Shown here: piece by piece, positions 1 through 8,780 of the stretch | Numbering within the stretch: the first letter of the stretch is position 1 | Layout of the letters: every line of letters begins with the position of its first letter | Origin: Candidatus Methylomirabilis lanthanidiphila | GTDB taxonomy: Bacteria > Methylomirabilota > Methylomirabilia > Methylomirabilales > Methylomirabilaceae | Length of the DNA: 64,000 bases | Direction of reading: 5' to 3' | Assembly (NCBI GenBank): GCA_902196205.1 | Contig: CABIKM010000015.1 | Span: forward strand, 62,001 to 126,000 | Translations under genes and position numbers: made by a program | Notes under the pieces: model-generated | What the model was told of the DNA's origin: nothing | What the model saw: only the letters and a program-made list of their open reading frames with translations | The model's database searches: none

Positions 1-384
1 CACCATCTCAGTCATCTCAACCAACCGATTCGATGCGCAGTGGCGACGGCCTCTGCGCATCTGGCCGGCATCGCCGTCACGTCCGCAGCCGTCGAGCAAC
101 CTGCGCTACTTTATGAAATCATCTCAGAAGCCCGATCAATCAATCCCTCTACCCCCTGCTTCGGTCCCGCCACAGGACGCGCTCCTCCTCCTTTCACTGC
201 CTAAGCCCCACGCGAATGTTCACAAAATGGCATCAGGCAGTCAGCACGTAGCCGTAGGTCGGGTTAGCGCAGCGTAACCCGACAACTCGGCCACGGCGAA
301 GGAAGTATCAGCGGCTGACCGCTGCATGCTGATCACTTGTACAGAATTACATTGACGAGTCATTTATTAGGAGGAGTGACCGCT
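1..384. other. Intergenic stretch with a REP-like hairpin
   Basis: No convincing gene is seen at the left edge. The only clear structure is an inverted repeat at 259-282 with arms TCGGGTTA and TAACCCGA around an 8-nt loop, inside the GTAGGTCGGGTTAGCGCAGC type of repeat found between genes in many bacteria. A strong ribosome binding site (GGAGGAG, about 370-376) ends the stretch and serves the next gene. Confidence 0.6.
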
Positions 385-648
385 ATGAATAAGTATTTAT
401 TGCGCGTCGATGAAGCGGCGATGCTGCTGAGCGTCAGCCGATGGACCATTTATCGCTGGGTGCAGGAAGGCCGATTGGATGCGACCAAAATCGGAAAAGG
501 CAGTCTCCGCATCTTTCAGACCTCTGTCGCCGGGCTGATCGAACAGAACCGGACCTGGGATGCCACACCCGGCGAAGACCGGTTGAACGTATCAGCCGCC
601 AGACCGTCAGCGGGTGGAACGAGAGAGCTTCCCATGGCATCCGCGTAA
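385..648 (+). CDS. Small helix-turn-helix (excisionase/MerR-like HTH_17) protein
   Basis: An 87-residue protein. Residues about 6-50 match the excisionase-type DNA-binding domain used by Xis proteins and small regulators: a start like YLLRVDEAAMLLSVSRWTIY, a wing with GRLDATKIGKG, then a short tail. The frame is open from 337, but the ATG at 385 has a good GGAGGAG site 8-9 nt upstream, so I chose it. No integrase lies beside it, so an excisionase role is not supported; a small transcription regulator is equally possible. The C-terminal 30 residues are low in recognisable structure. Confidence 0.75.
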   Translation: MNKYLLRVDEAAMLLSVSRWTIYRWVQEGRLDATKIGKGSLRIFQTSVAGLIEQNRTWDATPGEDRLNVSAARPSAGGTRELPMASA

Positions 649-807
649 GAGTCGATAGACATCTCTGTCCGATAGAGGTTACATTGGTAATATACCCTGT
701 AGCCGAGTCCTCTTACATCGCCCCGGCGGAGCTGATTCATAACTGTAATGAGTGCCACAAGACATTTAGACATTAACGACACCGGCGCATCTCCGGGTGA
801 GTCGGCG

Positions 808-1752
808 ATGAAGCACGTGTTCGGCCCGGTCCCGTCGAGACGCCTGGGGCAGTCCCTCGGCATCGACCCGATCCCGTTCAAGACCTGCAATTGGAACTGT
901 GTCTACTGCCAGCTCGGGCGCAGCACACCGATGACCAACGAACGGCGCGACTACGTTCCGCGAGAGGAAATTATCGCCGAGGTCAAAGACGCCCTCGCCG
1001 CTCATCGACCGGGCGAGATCGACTGGATCACGTTTGTGGGATCCGGAGAGCCGACGCTTCACGCCGGCCTGGGCATGATGATCAGGCACGTCAAAACCCT
1101 GACGGAGATCCCGGTTGCGGTGATCACAAACGGCTCGCTGCTGTATCGTCACGACGTCAGAGAAGAGCTTACGGCAGCCGATGCGGTGCTTCCCACCCTT
1201 GATGCGGGAACCGAATCCCTGTATCGTAGAATTAATCGCCCCTGGCCGGATCTGACCTTTGAACGTCTGGTCGACGGATTGATCGCCTTCCGGCAAAGGT
1301 TTTCCGGTAAACTGTGGATTGAGGTGATGTTGATCAAGGGCGTCAATGATACCGAGATGGCCTTGACAGACCTTGCGGCTGTCCTCCGTCGCATCGGGCC
1401 GGATGAGGTCCATATCAATCTGCCGATCCGCCCCCCGGCCGAATCGTGGGTGGCGCCGCCTGATCGGGAAGGGTTGGCTCGGGCCTCCGCCCTGCTGGGA
1501 GAGATCGCCCACGTGTTGATTCCCGCTGAGGGGGCGTTTGACCTGTCCGGCCATGACAATGTGGTCGATGCCGTTGTCGGCGTCATCATTCGGCATCCGA
1601 TACCGGAAGACGATCTTATCAAGACGTTGGATCGCTGGACGCGCGGACAGGTCGAACGGGCGCTCGCCGACCTGGCTGCCGGCGGTCGAGCTCAGGTCGT
1701 AACCCGCTATGGCAAGCGGTTCTGGAGCTATGTCGGAGCTCGCTATGCGTAA
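808..1752 (+). CDS. Radical SAM protein (COG0731 type)
   Basis: A 314-residue radical SAM enzyme. The start [20 protein letters not shown] is typical of the family, and the cluster motif CNWNCVYC (CxxxCxxC) at residues 31-38 would hold the [4Fe-4S] cluster that cleaves S-adenosylmethionine. GSGEPTLH follows as the usual SAM-binding GGE-like motif. The C-terminal part has a small winged-helix-like segment ([14 protein letters not shown]). The frame is open from 748, but homologues begin at the MKHVFGPV start at 808. Substrate is unknown for this subfamily; it resembles the wybutosine-synthesis TYW1-like proteins in the core only. Confidence 0.88.
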   Translation: MKHVFGPVPSRRLGQSLGIDPIPFKTCNWNCVYCQLGRSTPMTNERRDYVPREEIIAEVKDALAAHRPGEIDWITFVGSGEPTLHAGLGMMIRHVKTLTEIPVAVITNGSLLYRHDVREELTAADAVLPTLDAGTESLYRRINRPWPDLTFERLVDGLIAFRQRFSGKLWIEVMLIKGVNDTEMALTDLAAVLRRIGPDEVHINLPIRPPAESWVAPPDREGLARASALLGEIAHVLIPAEGAFDLSGHDNVVDAVVGVIIRHPIPEDDLIKTLDRWTRGQVERALADLAAGGRAQVVTRYGKRFWSYVGARYA

Positions 1753-1797
1753 GTACACGGACGTCCGGGCAGAACTAGTGATGCCCTCGATGTTCCC

Positions 1798-2544
1798 ATG
1801 ACGCTCCTATGGATTCTGACCTTTGCCGTATTGGGAAGCGTGGCAGGGGTTGCCGGTGCGGCGACGGTGCTGCTCTTTTCCGAAAAGACACTCGCCGCGC
1901 TGATTCCATACCTCGTCAGTTATGCCACCGGCACACTGCTCAGCGCGGCATTGCTCGGCTTGCTGCCCCACACCCTCGAACATCAGCCTGCGGAGATGAT
2001 ACTCGCGACCGTCCTCGCCGGTCTGTGCCTGTTCTTTGTGCTGGAGCGGATCGTCATCTGGCGGCATTGCCACGTCGTCGGACATTGTGACGTGCACAAG
2101 ACATCCGGTTATATGATTCTGGTCGGAGACGCGCTGCACAATTTCGTGGACGGCGTCATGTTGGCTGCGGCATTTCTATCCTCGGTTCCGCTCGGAATCG
2201 CCGCCGGCCTCGCCGTGATTGCGCATGAACTGCCGCAGGAGGTGGGCGACTTCGCCATCCTGCTGGACAGCGGACTGAAACGGAAGCAAGCCTTACTGCT
2301 GAATCTCCTCTCCTCCGTGCCGACGTTGCCTGGCGCGCTGCTGGGCTACTTTGCGCTGTCGCAGACTGCGGAAAGCGTTCCGTATGTCCTGGCGATCGCC
2401 GCCGCCAGCTTTTTGTATATCGGCCTCGCCGATCTGGTGCCCGGACTCCAGGGACACATCGGGCCGGAGACCGGGTGGAAACAATTCCTGCTCATGTTGA
2501 CCGGTGTCGGGACCATCCTCCTGATTCGTCGCCTTCACGGCTGA
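1798..2544 (+). CDS. ZIP-family divalent metal transporter
   Basis: A 248-residue inner-membrane protein with about 7-8 hydrophobic segments. Two ZIP signature helices are visible: GDALHNFVDGV (HNxxDG, near residue 115) and HELPQEVGD (HExPQExGD, near residue 142), which form the binuclear metal site of ZIP transporters. Between segments there is a short His/Cys-rich loop (WRHCHVVGHCDVHK), which may bind metal. Expected role is uptake of Zn or another divalent cation into the cytoplasm. It lies 89 nt before the Met-rich CpxP-like gene and may lead the copper-related operon. The metal is not decided by sequence. Confidence 0.92.
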   Translation: MTLLWILTFAVLGSVAGVAGAATVLLFSEKTLAALIPYLVSYATGTLLSAALLGLLPHTLEHQPAEMILATVLAGLCLFFVLERIVIWRHCHVVGHCDVHKTSGYMILVGDALHNFVDGVMLAAAFLSSVPLGIAAGLAVIAHELPQEVGDFAILLDSGLKRKQALLLNLLSSVPTLPGALLGYFALSQTAESVPYVLAIAAASFLYIGLADLVPGLQGHIGPETGWKQFLLMLTGVGTILLIRRLHG

Positions 2545-2633
2545 ACGACATTGGAGGACGTAGTACGTATCGACAACGACCTCATCACATCCGGAACGAG
2601 AACCGGGGAACCCAACACAAGGAGGGAAGAAAA

Positions 2634-3371
2634 ATGAAACGATGGACGGGATTACTGGCGGCAGCGTCGTTGATTGTCGCATCCGAGGCGACGTTGGTGA
2701 TGGCCCAGGAAAGGGAACGGCATATGGGCGAGATGAAGGAGTCGTGTAGTAGTAGCCGCGAGGCAGAACACGCTCAATATCGCCATTACGGCCATTACCC
2801 TCACCATTTGATCAAGTATGCGAAAGAGATCGGTCTGATACCGGACCAGATCGCCCGCCTCAAGATCATCCGACTCGAGTTCGAGCGTGTCTGTCTTCGG
2901 GCCAGGGCCGAGATCGGCGTCAGCGACCTGGAAATCGCGGTACTGACGGACGATCAGAAAGCCGCGATTGCGACGATCGAGGCGAAGGTGAAACAGCGCG
3001 CAGCGACGGTGGCCGGGCTTCAGATTGCGGCCGTCAAGGCCAAACGGGATGCCACGGCGCTCCTGACTGCTGAACAGCGGGAGAAAGACCAAGCCGTACA
3101 CGAGAAAATGATGCAGCAGATGCAGGAGCGGAGAGGCGGTATGGGGAGCGGACAGATGGGCGGTAGTATGGGTGGTATGGGTGGTGGAATGGGCGGCGGG
3201 ATGGGCGATAGCATGGGCGGTGGTCGGCGAGGTGGTGGAGGTATGGGCGGCGGTATGATGCAGGGCGGTGGACAGATGGGTGGCGGGACAATGGACGATG
3301 ACATGATGCAGGACGACCAGAACGACTCTTCGCAGCAAGAGGAATCGCAGGGCGAGCATCAGAATCATTGA
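2634..3371 (+). CDS. Secreted CpxP/Spy-like metal-sensor protein with Met/Gly-rich tail
   Basis: A 245-residue exported protein. It has a signal peptide (residues 1-24, ending VMAQ), a His-rich stretch (HYGHYPHH), and helical CpxP/Spy/ZraP-type repeats with LTxxQ-like motifs (LIPDQIARL, LTDDQKAAI, LTAEQREK). From about residue 165 to 220 it becomes a low-complexity run of Met and Gly (units such as GGMGGGMGGGMG), then an acidic Gln/His tail. Met-rich runs of this kind bind Cu(I) in other periplasmic proteins. The frame is open from 2475, but the ATG at 2634 follows GGAGGGAAG and gives the signal peptide. Role proposed: periplasmic copper buffer or sensor for the following ABC system. Confidence 0.8.
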   Translation: MKRWTGLLAAASLIVASEATLVMAQERERHMGEMKESCSSSREAEHAQYRHYGHYPHHLIKYAKEIGLIPDQIARLKIIRLEFERVCLRARAEIGVSDLEIAVLTDDQKAAIATIEAKVKQRAATVAGLQIAAVKAKRDATALLTAEQREKDQAVHEKMMQQMQERRGGMGSGQMGGSMGGMGGGMGGGMGDSMGGGRRGGGGMGGGMMQGGGQMGGGTMDDDMMQDDQNDSSQQEESQGEHQNH

Positions 3372-3402
3372 GTTCGCTGCGAACCATCCGCCTCGCGAGA
3401 CA

Positions 3403-3717
3403 ATGAGAATGAGAAAGTCCACACTCTTTTTATGTGCCGCATCCGCGGAAATCGTCGCGCTGGGCCTGCTCCTGATCCATGCGTCCCTGAGCGAGCAGGC
3501 CCGGCGCGCGAGCCTCCAACAGAATGCCGCAATAGTCAAACGCCTCGGCCTGACCGATCTGGCCCTCTTTCCTGAGGCCCGATACACGAGACATCTGTCC
3601 CAGGCGGACTGGCATTCCGCGTTCCAGGACCATCCCCTCTCCCTCGAACACTTTCCTTCCGGTTCGTTTACGCTGCCGCCGAAAGACGTGTGGTCGAACG
3701 ATGCGCGCCTGGATTGA
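3403..3717 (+). CDS. Small single-span membrane protein of unknown function
   Basis: A 104-residue protein with one N-terminal hydrophobic segment (about residues 6-27, IVALGLLLIHASL) and a predicted periplasmic remainder. I recognise no domain. It overlaps the following permease gene by 17 nt, which suggests translational coupling and a function tied to the ABC transporter. The ribosome binding site is weak; a second ATG at 3409 is equally possible. Confidence 0.65.
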   Translation: MRMRKSTLFLCAASAEIVALGLLLIHASLSEQARRASLQQNAAIVKRLGLTDLALFPEARYTRHLSQADWHSAFQDHPLSLEHFPSGSFTLPPKDVWSNDARLD

Positions 3718-4948
3718 GAAACAACGGTATCTGATCGACTTTACCCTCTCCTCGTTCCTGAGAAGAAAGGTGAAGAACGTCGGTCTGTTGATCCTCTACA
3801 CGCTGATCGTCTTCATCCTCGCCTCGGTCATGTTCTTTACCTACACGATCAAAAAGGAGGCCTCGGTCATCCTTCGCGCCTCGCCGGAAATCGTCGTTCA
3901 GAAGATGCTGGCTGGAAGACATGACGTATTCCCCGCCGGGCAGATCGACCGCCTGAAAACCGTTCGCGGGGTCGCCTCGGTCGAGGGCCGCCTCTGGGGC
4001 TATTATTTCGACCGACATGTCGCAGCCAACTATACCTTTCTCGTCCCTCCAACGTCTGTCCTGGACGATACTGACGACCCTGTTGATGCCGAAGAGCCGG
4101 AGTCGCGTGAATTTGATGACACCTCGTCCGCCACACCACTTTATCAACTCGATCCGACGGCGTTGACGCCGGGCACCATCATCATCGGGCAAGGCATTGC
4201 ACGCCTTCGGCGCGCCGGCGTCGGCGATTCTCTCTTTTTTCTCGCATTCGACGGGACCGTATTGGAGTTTCGGATCGGAGGTCTGCTATCCTCAGAATCG
4301 GAACTGGTGTCGTCCGATCTCATCCTGACGACCGACGCGGACTTTCGACGGCTGTTCGGCATTCCTCACGACGCCGTGACGGACGTCACCGTGTCGGTTC
4401 GCAACCCGAAAGAGATTCCGACCATTGCCGGAAAGATCGCGCGGCTTCTGCCTGATGCCCGTCCGATTACCCGGGACGAAATCCTGAGAACCTACGATTC
4501 GATCTTCAATTGGCGCGGAGGTATGATGCTTGTCATCCTCGCCGCCGCCGTCCTGGCATTTGTCATCTTCGCGTGGGATAAGGCCTCCGGCCTGAGCGCC
4601 GGCGAGAAACAGGAAATCGGTATTCTCAAGGCCATCGGCTGGGAAACCTCGGACATTATCGAGATGAAGTTCTGGGAAGGAGCGGTGGTGTCGCTGACCG
4701 CCTTCTTCACCGGTGTCATCCTGGCCTATCTCCATGTCTTTTTCTTGTCGTCGGTGGTGTTTGAGCCGGCCCTCAAAGGATGGTCGACCCTGTATCCGCA
4801 ATTTCGCCTGACCCCCTTCATCGATGTCGGACAACTGACGACACTCTTTTTCCTGACGGTGGTCCCCTATACCGCCGCCACGATCGTGCCGGTCTGGCGC
4901 GCCGCCACGATCGATCCCGATACGGCGATGCGCCGCGTCGGGGAGTGA
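3701..4948 (+). CDS. MacB/FtsX-type ABC transporter permease in NosL operon
   Basis: A 415-residue permease with the MacB/LolC plan: a first transmembrane helix at about residues 23-45 (VGLLILYTLIVFILASVMFF), a large periplasmic domain, then three helices in the C-terminal third (LVILAAAVLAFVIFAW, an FtsX core with EKQEIGILKAIGWE, and TLFFLTVVPYTAATI). Such permeases work with a cytoplasmic ATPase to drive shape changes in the periplasm rather than classical import. The matching ATPase starts 3 nt after the stop. The context (NosL, Met-rich protein, CxxC membrane protein) points to handling of copper or a copper chaperone. Confidence 0.88.
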   Translation: MRAWIEKQRYLIDFTLSSFLRRKVKNVGLLILYTLIVFILASVMFFTYTIKKEASVILRASPEIVVQKMLAGRHDVFPAGQIDRLKTVRGVASVEGRLWGYYFDRHVAANYTFLVPPTSVLDDTDDPVDAEEPESREFDDTSSATPLYQLDPTALTPGTIIIGQGIARLRRAGVGDSLFFLAFDGTVLEFRIGGLLSSESELVSSDLILTTDADFRRLFGIPHDAVTDVTVSVRNPKEIPTIAGKIARLLPDARPITRDEILRTYDSIFNWRGGMMLVILAAAVLAFVIFAWDKASGLSAGEKQEIGILKAIGWETSDIIEMKFWEGAVVSLTAFFTGVILAYLHVFFLSSVVFEPALKGWSTLYPQFRLTPFIDVGQLTTLFFLTVVPYTAATIVPVWRAATIDPDTAMRRVGE

Positions 4949-4951
4949 CCG

Positions 4952-5632
4952 ATGATCGAACTGACCAACGTCAAAAAAGCCTTCAATGTCGGAACGCCGA
5001 GTGAATGTTCCGCGTTGAACGGCATTACCCTGACCATCAGCGACAAGATGGCGACGGTGCTGGTCGGTCCGAGCGGGTCGGGCAAAACGACCCTGCTCAC
5101 CATCATCGGCTGCATGGCGCGACCGTCGTCCGGCCGCGTCACGCTCAACGGACGGGAGATTACCTCGCTCCCGGAACGGTTCCTGACCGAGATTCGGCGC
5201 AAGACCTTCGGGTTCATCTTCCAGCAGCCGAACCTGATCAAGGGCATCACCGCGCTGGAGAATGTGATGTTGCCGGCGTACCCGACCGGGACGGAACATG
5301 CCGCGCTCCGGGAAGAGGCCATGCGACTGCTCCATGGACTTCACCTTGCCGAGAAGGCGGTATCGAAGGTCGAGTGGCTCTCCGGCGGGGAGGCGCAGCG
5401 GGTCTCCATCGCCAGGGCGTTGATCAACAATCCGTCCGCCATCATTGCCGACGAGCCGACCGCGCATCTTGACACAAGCTTGTCCCGCCGGTTCCTGGAG
5501 ATTGTGGAGCGGTTCAAAGCGGAAGGCAAAACGATCCTGATGACCAGCCATGATCCGCTGGTCTACCAGTCTCGCGTCGTCGATCGCGTGGTGCGGCTCA
5601 GGGACGGAAAGCTCGAAGAGGCGGCAGGATGA
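4952..5632 (+). CDS. ABC transporter ATP-binding protein (LolD/MacB type)
   Basis: A 226-residue ATPase. Walker A is GPSGSGKTT (near residue 43), the Q-loop is FIFQQPNLI, the signature is LSGGEAQRVSIARAL, Walker B is AIIADEPTAHLD and the switch His is in MTSHDP. It belongs to the small ATPases that pair with FtsX-type permeases. A GGGGAG site precedes the ATG. It is encoded directly after the permease at 3701 and shares an ATGA overlap with the next gene, so all three are probably made as one complex. Confidence 0.93.
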   Translation: MIELTNVKKAFNVGTPSECSALNGITLTISDKMATVLVGPSGSGKTTLLTIIGCMARPSSGRVTLNGREITSLPERFLTEIRRKTFGFIFQQPNLIKGITALENVMLPAYPTGTEHAALREEAMRLLHGLHLAEKAVSKVEWLSGGEAQRVSIARALINNPSAIIADEPTAHLDTSLSRRFLEIVERFKAEGKTILMTSHDPLVYQSRVVDRVVRLRDGKLEEAAG

Positions 5633-6624
5633 TTCTCCACCCGGCAGTCATCGCCAATGTCGTATCCTCTCTGATTATCAGCGTCACCATCGTGTATGCG
5701 GCGGTGTACGGCGTCCAGATCCTGCTGAAGTGGGATCTTCAGAGCGGCGAGGAACTCCAGTTACGCCTCGAACGACGGACGTATCTGATTTCGACCCTGT
5801 TGAGCTTTATTTTCGCTCTGGAGCTGATGTCGCTGTTTCTTTTCGCCTTCACCGCGGATACCCTCTGCCCGTTGTTCGTCGGCGCCATGTGCGCCGCGGG
5901 GACGCTGAATGTCAATGCGTTCGGCTATCCCACCCTGCTGATGAAGATGGTCACGTTTCTTCTCGCCGGGCTCTGGCTCGTCCTCAATTATGCGGATAAC
6001 CAGGCGTACGATTATCCGCTGATCAAGAAGAAATATGCGCTGCTGGCCGTCATCGCCCCGCTGAGCGTCCTGGAAACCTTCCTGGAAGGAACCTACTTTC
6101 TGAACCTGCGCGCCGACGTGATCACCTCGTGCTGCGGCAGTCTCTTCAGCGATGAGCAGGTCACTGGGATCGGCTCGGAACTGGCGGCGCTGCCGATCCG
6201 GCCGATGATGTGGACGTTTTTCCTTGGAATGGGAGGGATGCTGCTGTTCGGGCTGTGGTTTTACATCACCGGCAAAGGGGGATATCTATATTCGCTCTTC
6301 ACGTTCACCATGTTCGGCGTCTCGCTCGTTTCCATTATCTCGTTTATCTCGCTCTATATCTACGAGCTGCCGACCCATCATTGTCCCTTCTGTATCGTCA
6401 TGAAGGAGTACGGGTATATCGGCTATGCCCTGTATCTCCCGCTCTTTCTGGGGGCGGTCACCGGTGGCGGCATCGCAACATTGATCCCGTTTCGACGCAT
6501 AGAGAGTCTTCACGCGGTTCTGCCGGCGCTGATTCGCAAATTGACGATTATCTCGCTGGCCGCATACGCGACCTTTACGGCGATTGTGATCTATGAAATC
6601 GTGGCATCGAATCTGATTCTCTAG
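5629..6624 (+). CDS. Polytopic membrane protein with CC and CxxC pairs, NosL-operon partner
   Basis: A 331-residue inner-membrane protein with about eight hydrophobic segments. It has two cysteine pairs: C168-C169 (TSCCGSLF) and C252/C255 in HHCPFC, both placed near membrane edges. HHCPFC could bind copper or act as a thiol redox pair, as in VKOR or DsbB proteins, but overall similarity to those is not evident. The start overlaps the ATPase stop by 4 nt and nosL follows 28 nt later. I do not recognise a named family; the role is inferred only from the operon. Confidence 0.75.
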   Translation: MILHPAVIANVVSSLIISVTIVYAAVYGVQILLKWDLQSGEELQLRLERRTYLISTLLSFIFALELMSLFLFAFTADTLCPLFVGAMCAAGTLNVNAFGYPTLLMKMVTFLLAGLWLVLNYADNQAYDYPLIKKKYALLAVIAPLSVLETFLEGTYFLNLRADVITSCCGSLFSDEQVTGIGSELAALPIRPMMWTFFLGMGGMLLFGLWFYITGKGGYLYSLFTFTMFGVSLVSIISFISLYIYELPTHHCPFCIVMKEYGYIGYALYLPLFLGAVTGGGIATLIPFRRIESLHAVLPALIRKLTIISLAAYATFTAIVIYEIVASNLIL

Positions 6625-6652
6625 AGAAAGGATGATACGGGGGAATGAGGAC

Positions 6653-7186
6653 ATGAGACACAGACCGTCCATCGCCTATACGGCGCTTGTCCTGATGTCG
6701 ATCGTGCTGATGACGCTGGCGGCCGTCGACAACGCCGCATCGGCAGACCGACGACAACGAGGCCTGACCAGGAGAGACAAGTGCCCGGTATGCGGCATGT
6801 TCGTCTATAAGTACCCGAAATGGATCGCCAAAATCGAGTTCCAGGACGGCCACGCGCATTTTTACGACGGCGCCAAGGATATGTTTAAACATTATATGAA
6901 TCTGTCGAAATATACGCCCGGGAGATCGGGGCACGAGATCGCGGCCGTCTTTGTCACCGACTATTATGCGGTCGAACTGGTCGAGGCCAAAGCCGCTTTT
7001 TACGTCATCGGGAGCGATGTCCTGGGCCCGATGGGGCACGAACTGATCCCGTTCAAGGATGAAGCCTCGGCGAAGGAGTTCCTGGAGGACCACAAAGGAA
7101 CGCGCATCCTGCGATTTGAAGAGGTGACGGACGAGGTCATCAAAGCGCTCGACGCGGCCCAACAAGAGAGAGGGAGGAAGCGATGA
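6653..7186 (+). CDS. nosL: NosL-family copper-binding periplasmic protein
   Basis: A 177-residue NosL protein. It has an N-terminal signal segment (residues 7-32) and the NosL metal motif CPVCGM (C44, C47, M49), followed by the usual body with FYDGAKDMFKHYMN and the FKDEASAKEFLEDHKG end motif. NosL is known as a Cu(I) lipoprotein that helps assemble nitrous oxide reductase; here there is no clear lipobox. No nosZ is in the window, so the copper target may be another enzyme. An in-frame ATG at 6632 lies too close to its AGAAAGG; the ATG at 6653 gives a cleaner signal peptide. Confidence 0.92.
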   Translation: MRHRPSIAYTALVLMSIVLMTLAAVDNAASADRRQRGLTRRDKCPVCGMFVYKYPKWIAKIEFQDGHAHFYDGAKDMFKHYMNLSKYTPGRSGHEIAAVFVTDYYAVELVEAKAAFYVIGSDVLGPMGHELIPFKDEASAKEFLEDHKGTRILRFEEVTDEVIKALDAAQQERGRKR

Positions 7187-8556
7187 AGCAGATCTGGGTG
7201 TGTATCTTAGTCTGGGCGTGCCTCGGGTCGGCTGTCGCGTTTGCGGACGACGCAGGAACAACGACTGCCGGCGAAAGGGAAGAGTGCCGGATCTGCGGCA
7301 TGTGGATCGATCAATACCAGCGAACCGCCGCCGAGCTGGTCTATAAAGACGGTCGAAAAGAACATACCTGCGGCGTGGTCTGTATGTTCCGAATCCTGGA
7401 GGATGAGGGTTTTGAGGCGTTCAGCGCCATTACGGTGCGCGACTTTGACTCGGGCGCCATCGTCGACGCCCGAGAAGCCGCTTATTCGATCGGCAGCCGG
7501 GTGATCCCCGATATGATTCCGAACATCATCGCCTTCAAGGACCGGGCCTCGGCAGAAGCGTTTCAGGCCAAAGAAGGGGGCGAAGTCATCGACTTTGAGA
7601 GAGGCCTGCAGATCATCACGCCGCGCGGCCAGACGGTGCCGTTCCGGCTGCAGACCGCCGTGACGACAGGCAAAGGATCGTTCGGGCTGGGTGCGGGGTT
7701 CGGATACCGGCGGAGGGATGACATCAAGCTCGGCTCGGACAGCCGCGATCCGCACACGTTTATCAAGAACCGACCCCAACAACCGCGCGCTCCCAGAAAG
7801 ATGGAATCGTACGGCCAATCGCTCTTTGTCAATTACGGCATCACCGACCGGCTGGCACTCCTGGCGAATCTGCCGTATTTCGAAAAAGAGACCAGTCGAT
7901 TCGAGAAGAATTTGCAGACGGGCCGAATCACGATCATAGACGCCGATGCTGCCGGATTGGGCGATCTCGATCTCCGCTTTCGCTACAACCTGTGGCGAAA
8001 TGCCGTTCAAAATACTTGGGTCACTGCGACGCTGACGACAACCATCCCAACCGGAAGATTTAATAAGGCGTTCGTCGACAGTCCCGCGCTGCAATCCGGG
8101 GCCGGCGCCCCATCGGTCGGGGGGGGCCTCCTTTTGTCATACAGTTGGCGAGACCTGTGGTTTCACTCCTCCGCGACGTATACCGGAAAACTGCGCAACG
8201 GCGATGAATACAGGTTCGGCAACGAAGCGGCAGCCGGCATCGCGCTCCACTACACGCCGCGGTATGATTATATGTTCGGGATCGAGGCGGACGCAATCCA
8301 TGCCGAAAAAAATGAGTTCAAAGGGGTAACCGTCGGCAACACCGGGGGGACCCGAGTCAATCTTACGTTTGTCGCCGACTGGAGATTTCTTCTCGCGCTG
8401 GGCGGGAATTTTACGCTGCGGGCCGCCATCGGGTTGCCGATTCATGAAGATCTGAACCGCCGCACGATCGGGCCGCGAGAGCAAGTCCAACTCGGCGGCG
8501 GATTCTTCGCGAACGCGGCGGTGACCTACGCCACCCGCTTCCCATTTTTTGAGTGA
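7183..8556 (+). CDS. NosL domain fused to an outer-membrane beta-barrel
   Basis: A 457-residue exported protein in two parts. After a signal peptide (1-21) comes a second NosL domain, residues about 30-150, with CRICGM (C35, C38, M40), HTCGVVCMF and FKDRASAEAFQAKEGG. Residues about 155-457 change to alternating amphipathic strands typical of the MetA/phenol-degradation-type transporter barrel (COG4313): TTGKGSFGLGAGFGYRRR, LGDLDLRFRYNLW, TTTIPTG, with a C-terminal aromatic end (RFPFFE). I am not aware of this fusion as a described architecture. The start overlaps nosL by 4 nt with GGGAGG upstream. It could deliver or accept copper at the outer membrane. Confidence 0.85.
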   Translation: MKQIWVCILVWACLGSAVAFADDAGTTTAGEREECRICGMWIDQYQRTAAELVYKDGRKEHTCGVVCMFRILEDEGFEAFSAITVRDFDSGAIVDAREAAYSIGSRVIPDMIPNIIAFKDRASAEAFQAKEGGEVIDFERGLQIITPRGQTVPFRLQTAVTTGKGSFGLGAGFGYRRRDDIKLGSDSRDPHTFIKNRPQQPRAPRKMESYGQSLFVNYGITDRLALLANLPYFEKETSRFEKNLQTGRITIIDADAAGLGDLDLRFRYNLWRNAVQNTWVTATLTTTIPTGRFNKAFVDSPALQSGAGAPSVGGGLLLSYSWRDLWFHSSATYTGKLRNGDEYRFGNEAAAGIALHYTPRYDYMFGIEADAIHAEKNEFKGVTVGNTGGTRVNLTFVADWRFLLALGGNFTLRAAIGLPIHEDLNRRTIGPREQVQLGGGFFANAAVTYATRFPFFE

Positions 8557-8780
8557 TACGACGATCGGGACAACAAGAGATCGAATAGCCCGACCCATGT
8601 CCTATTGTGCCTTCCGGATCTTCGCGCAGCACAGGTTCCGGGTGCGCAACCTGACGGGAATCCTACCGGACCCGGGCTCTTGCCCGTTCGGGCTTAGACA
8701 CCGGCAGTAAGCTGGATGCGCATCACGACCGCATTGCCTGAGGACAATGCACACTTCTTCGTCGCCCGGCAGGAGCTGCT

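Noticed and set aside
2652-3587. 311-codon minus-strand frame rich in His and Thr
   Set aside because: It is the mirror of the Met/Gly-rich CpxP-like gene; the His runs come from ATG/GGC repeats read backwards.
4292-5551. 419-codon open frame on the minus strand
   Set aside because: Antisense to the ABC permease and ATPase, which overlap properly in an operon.
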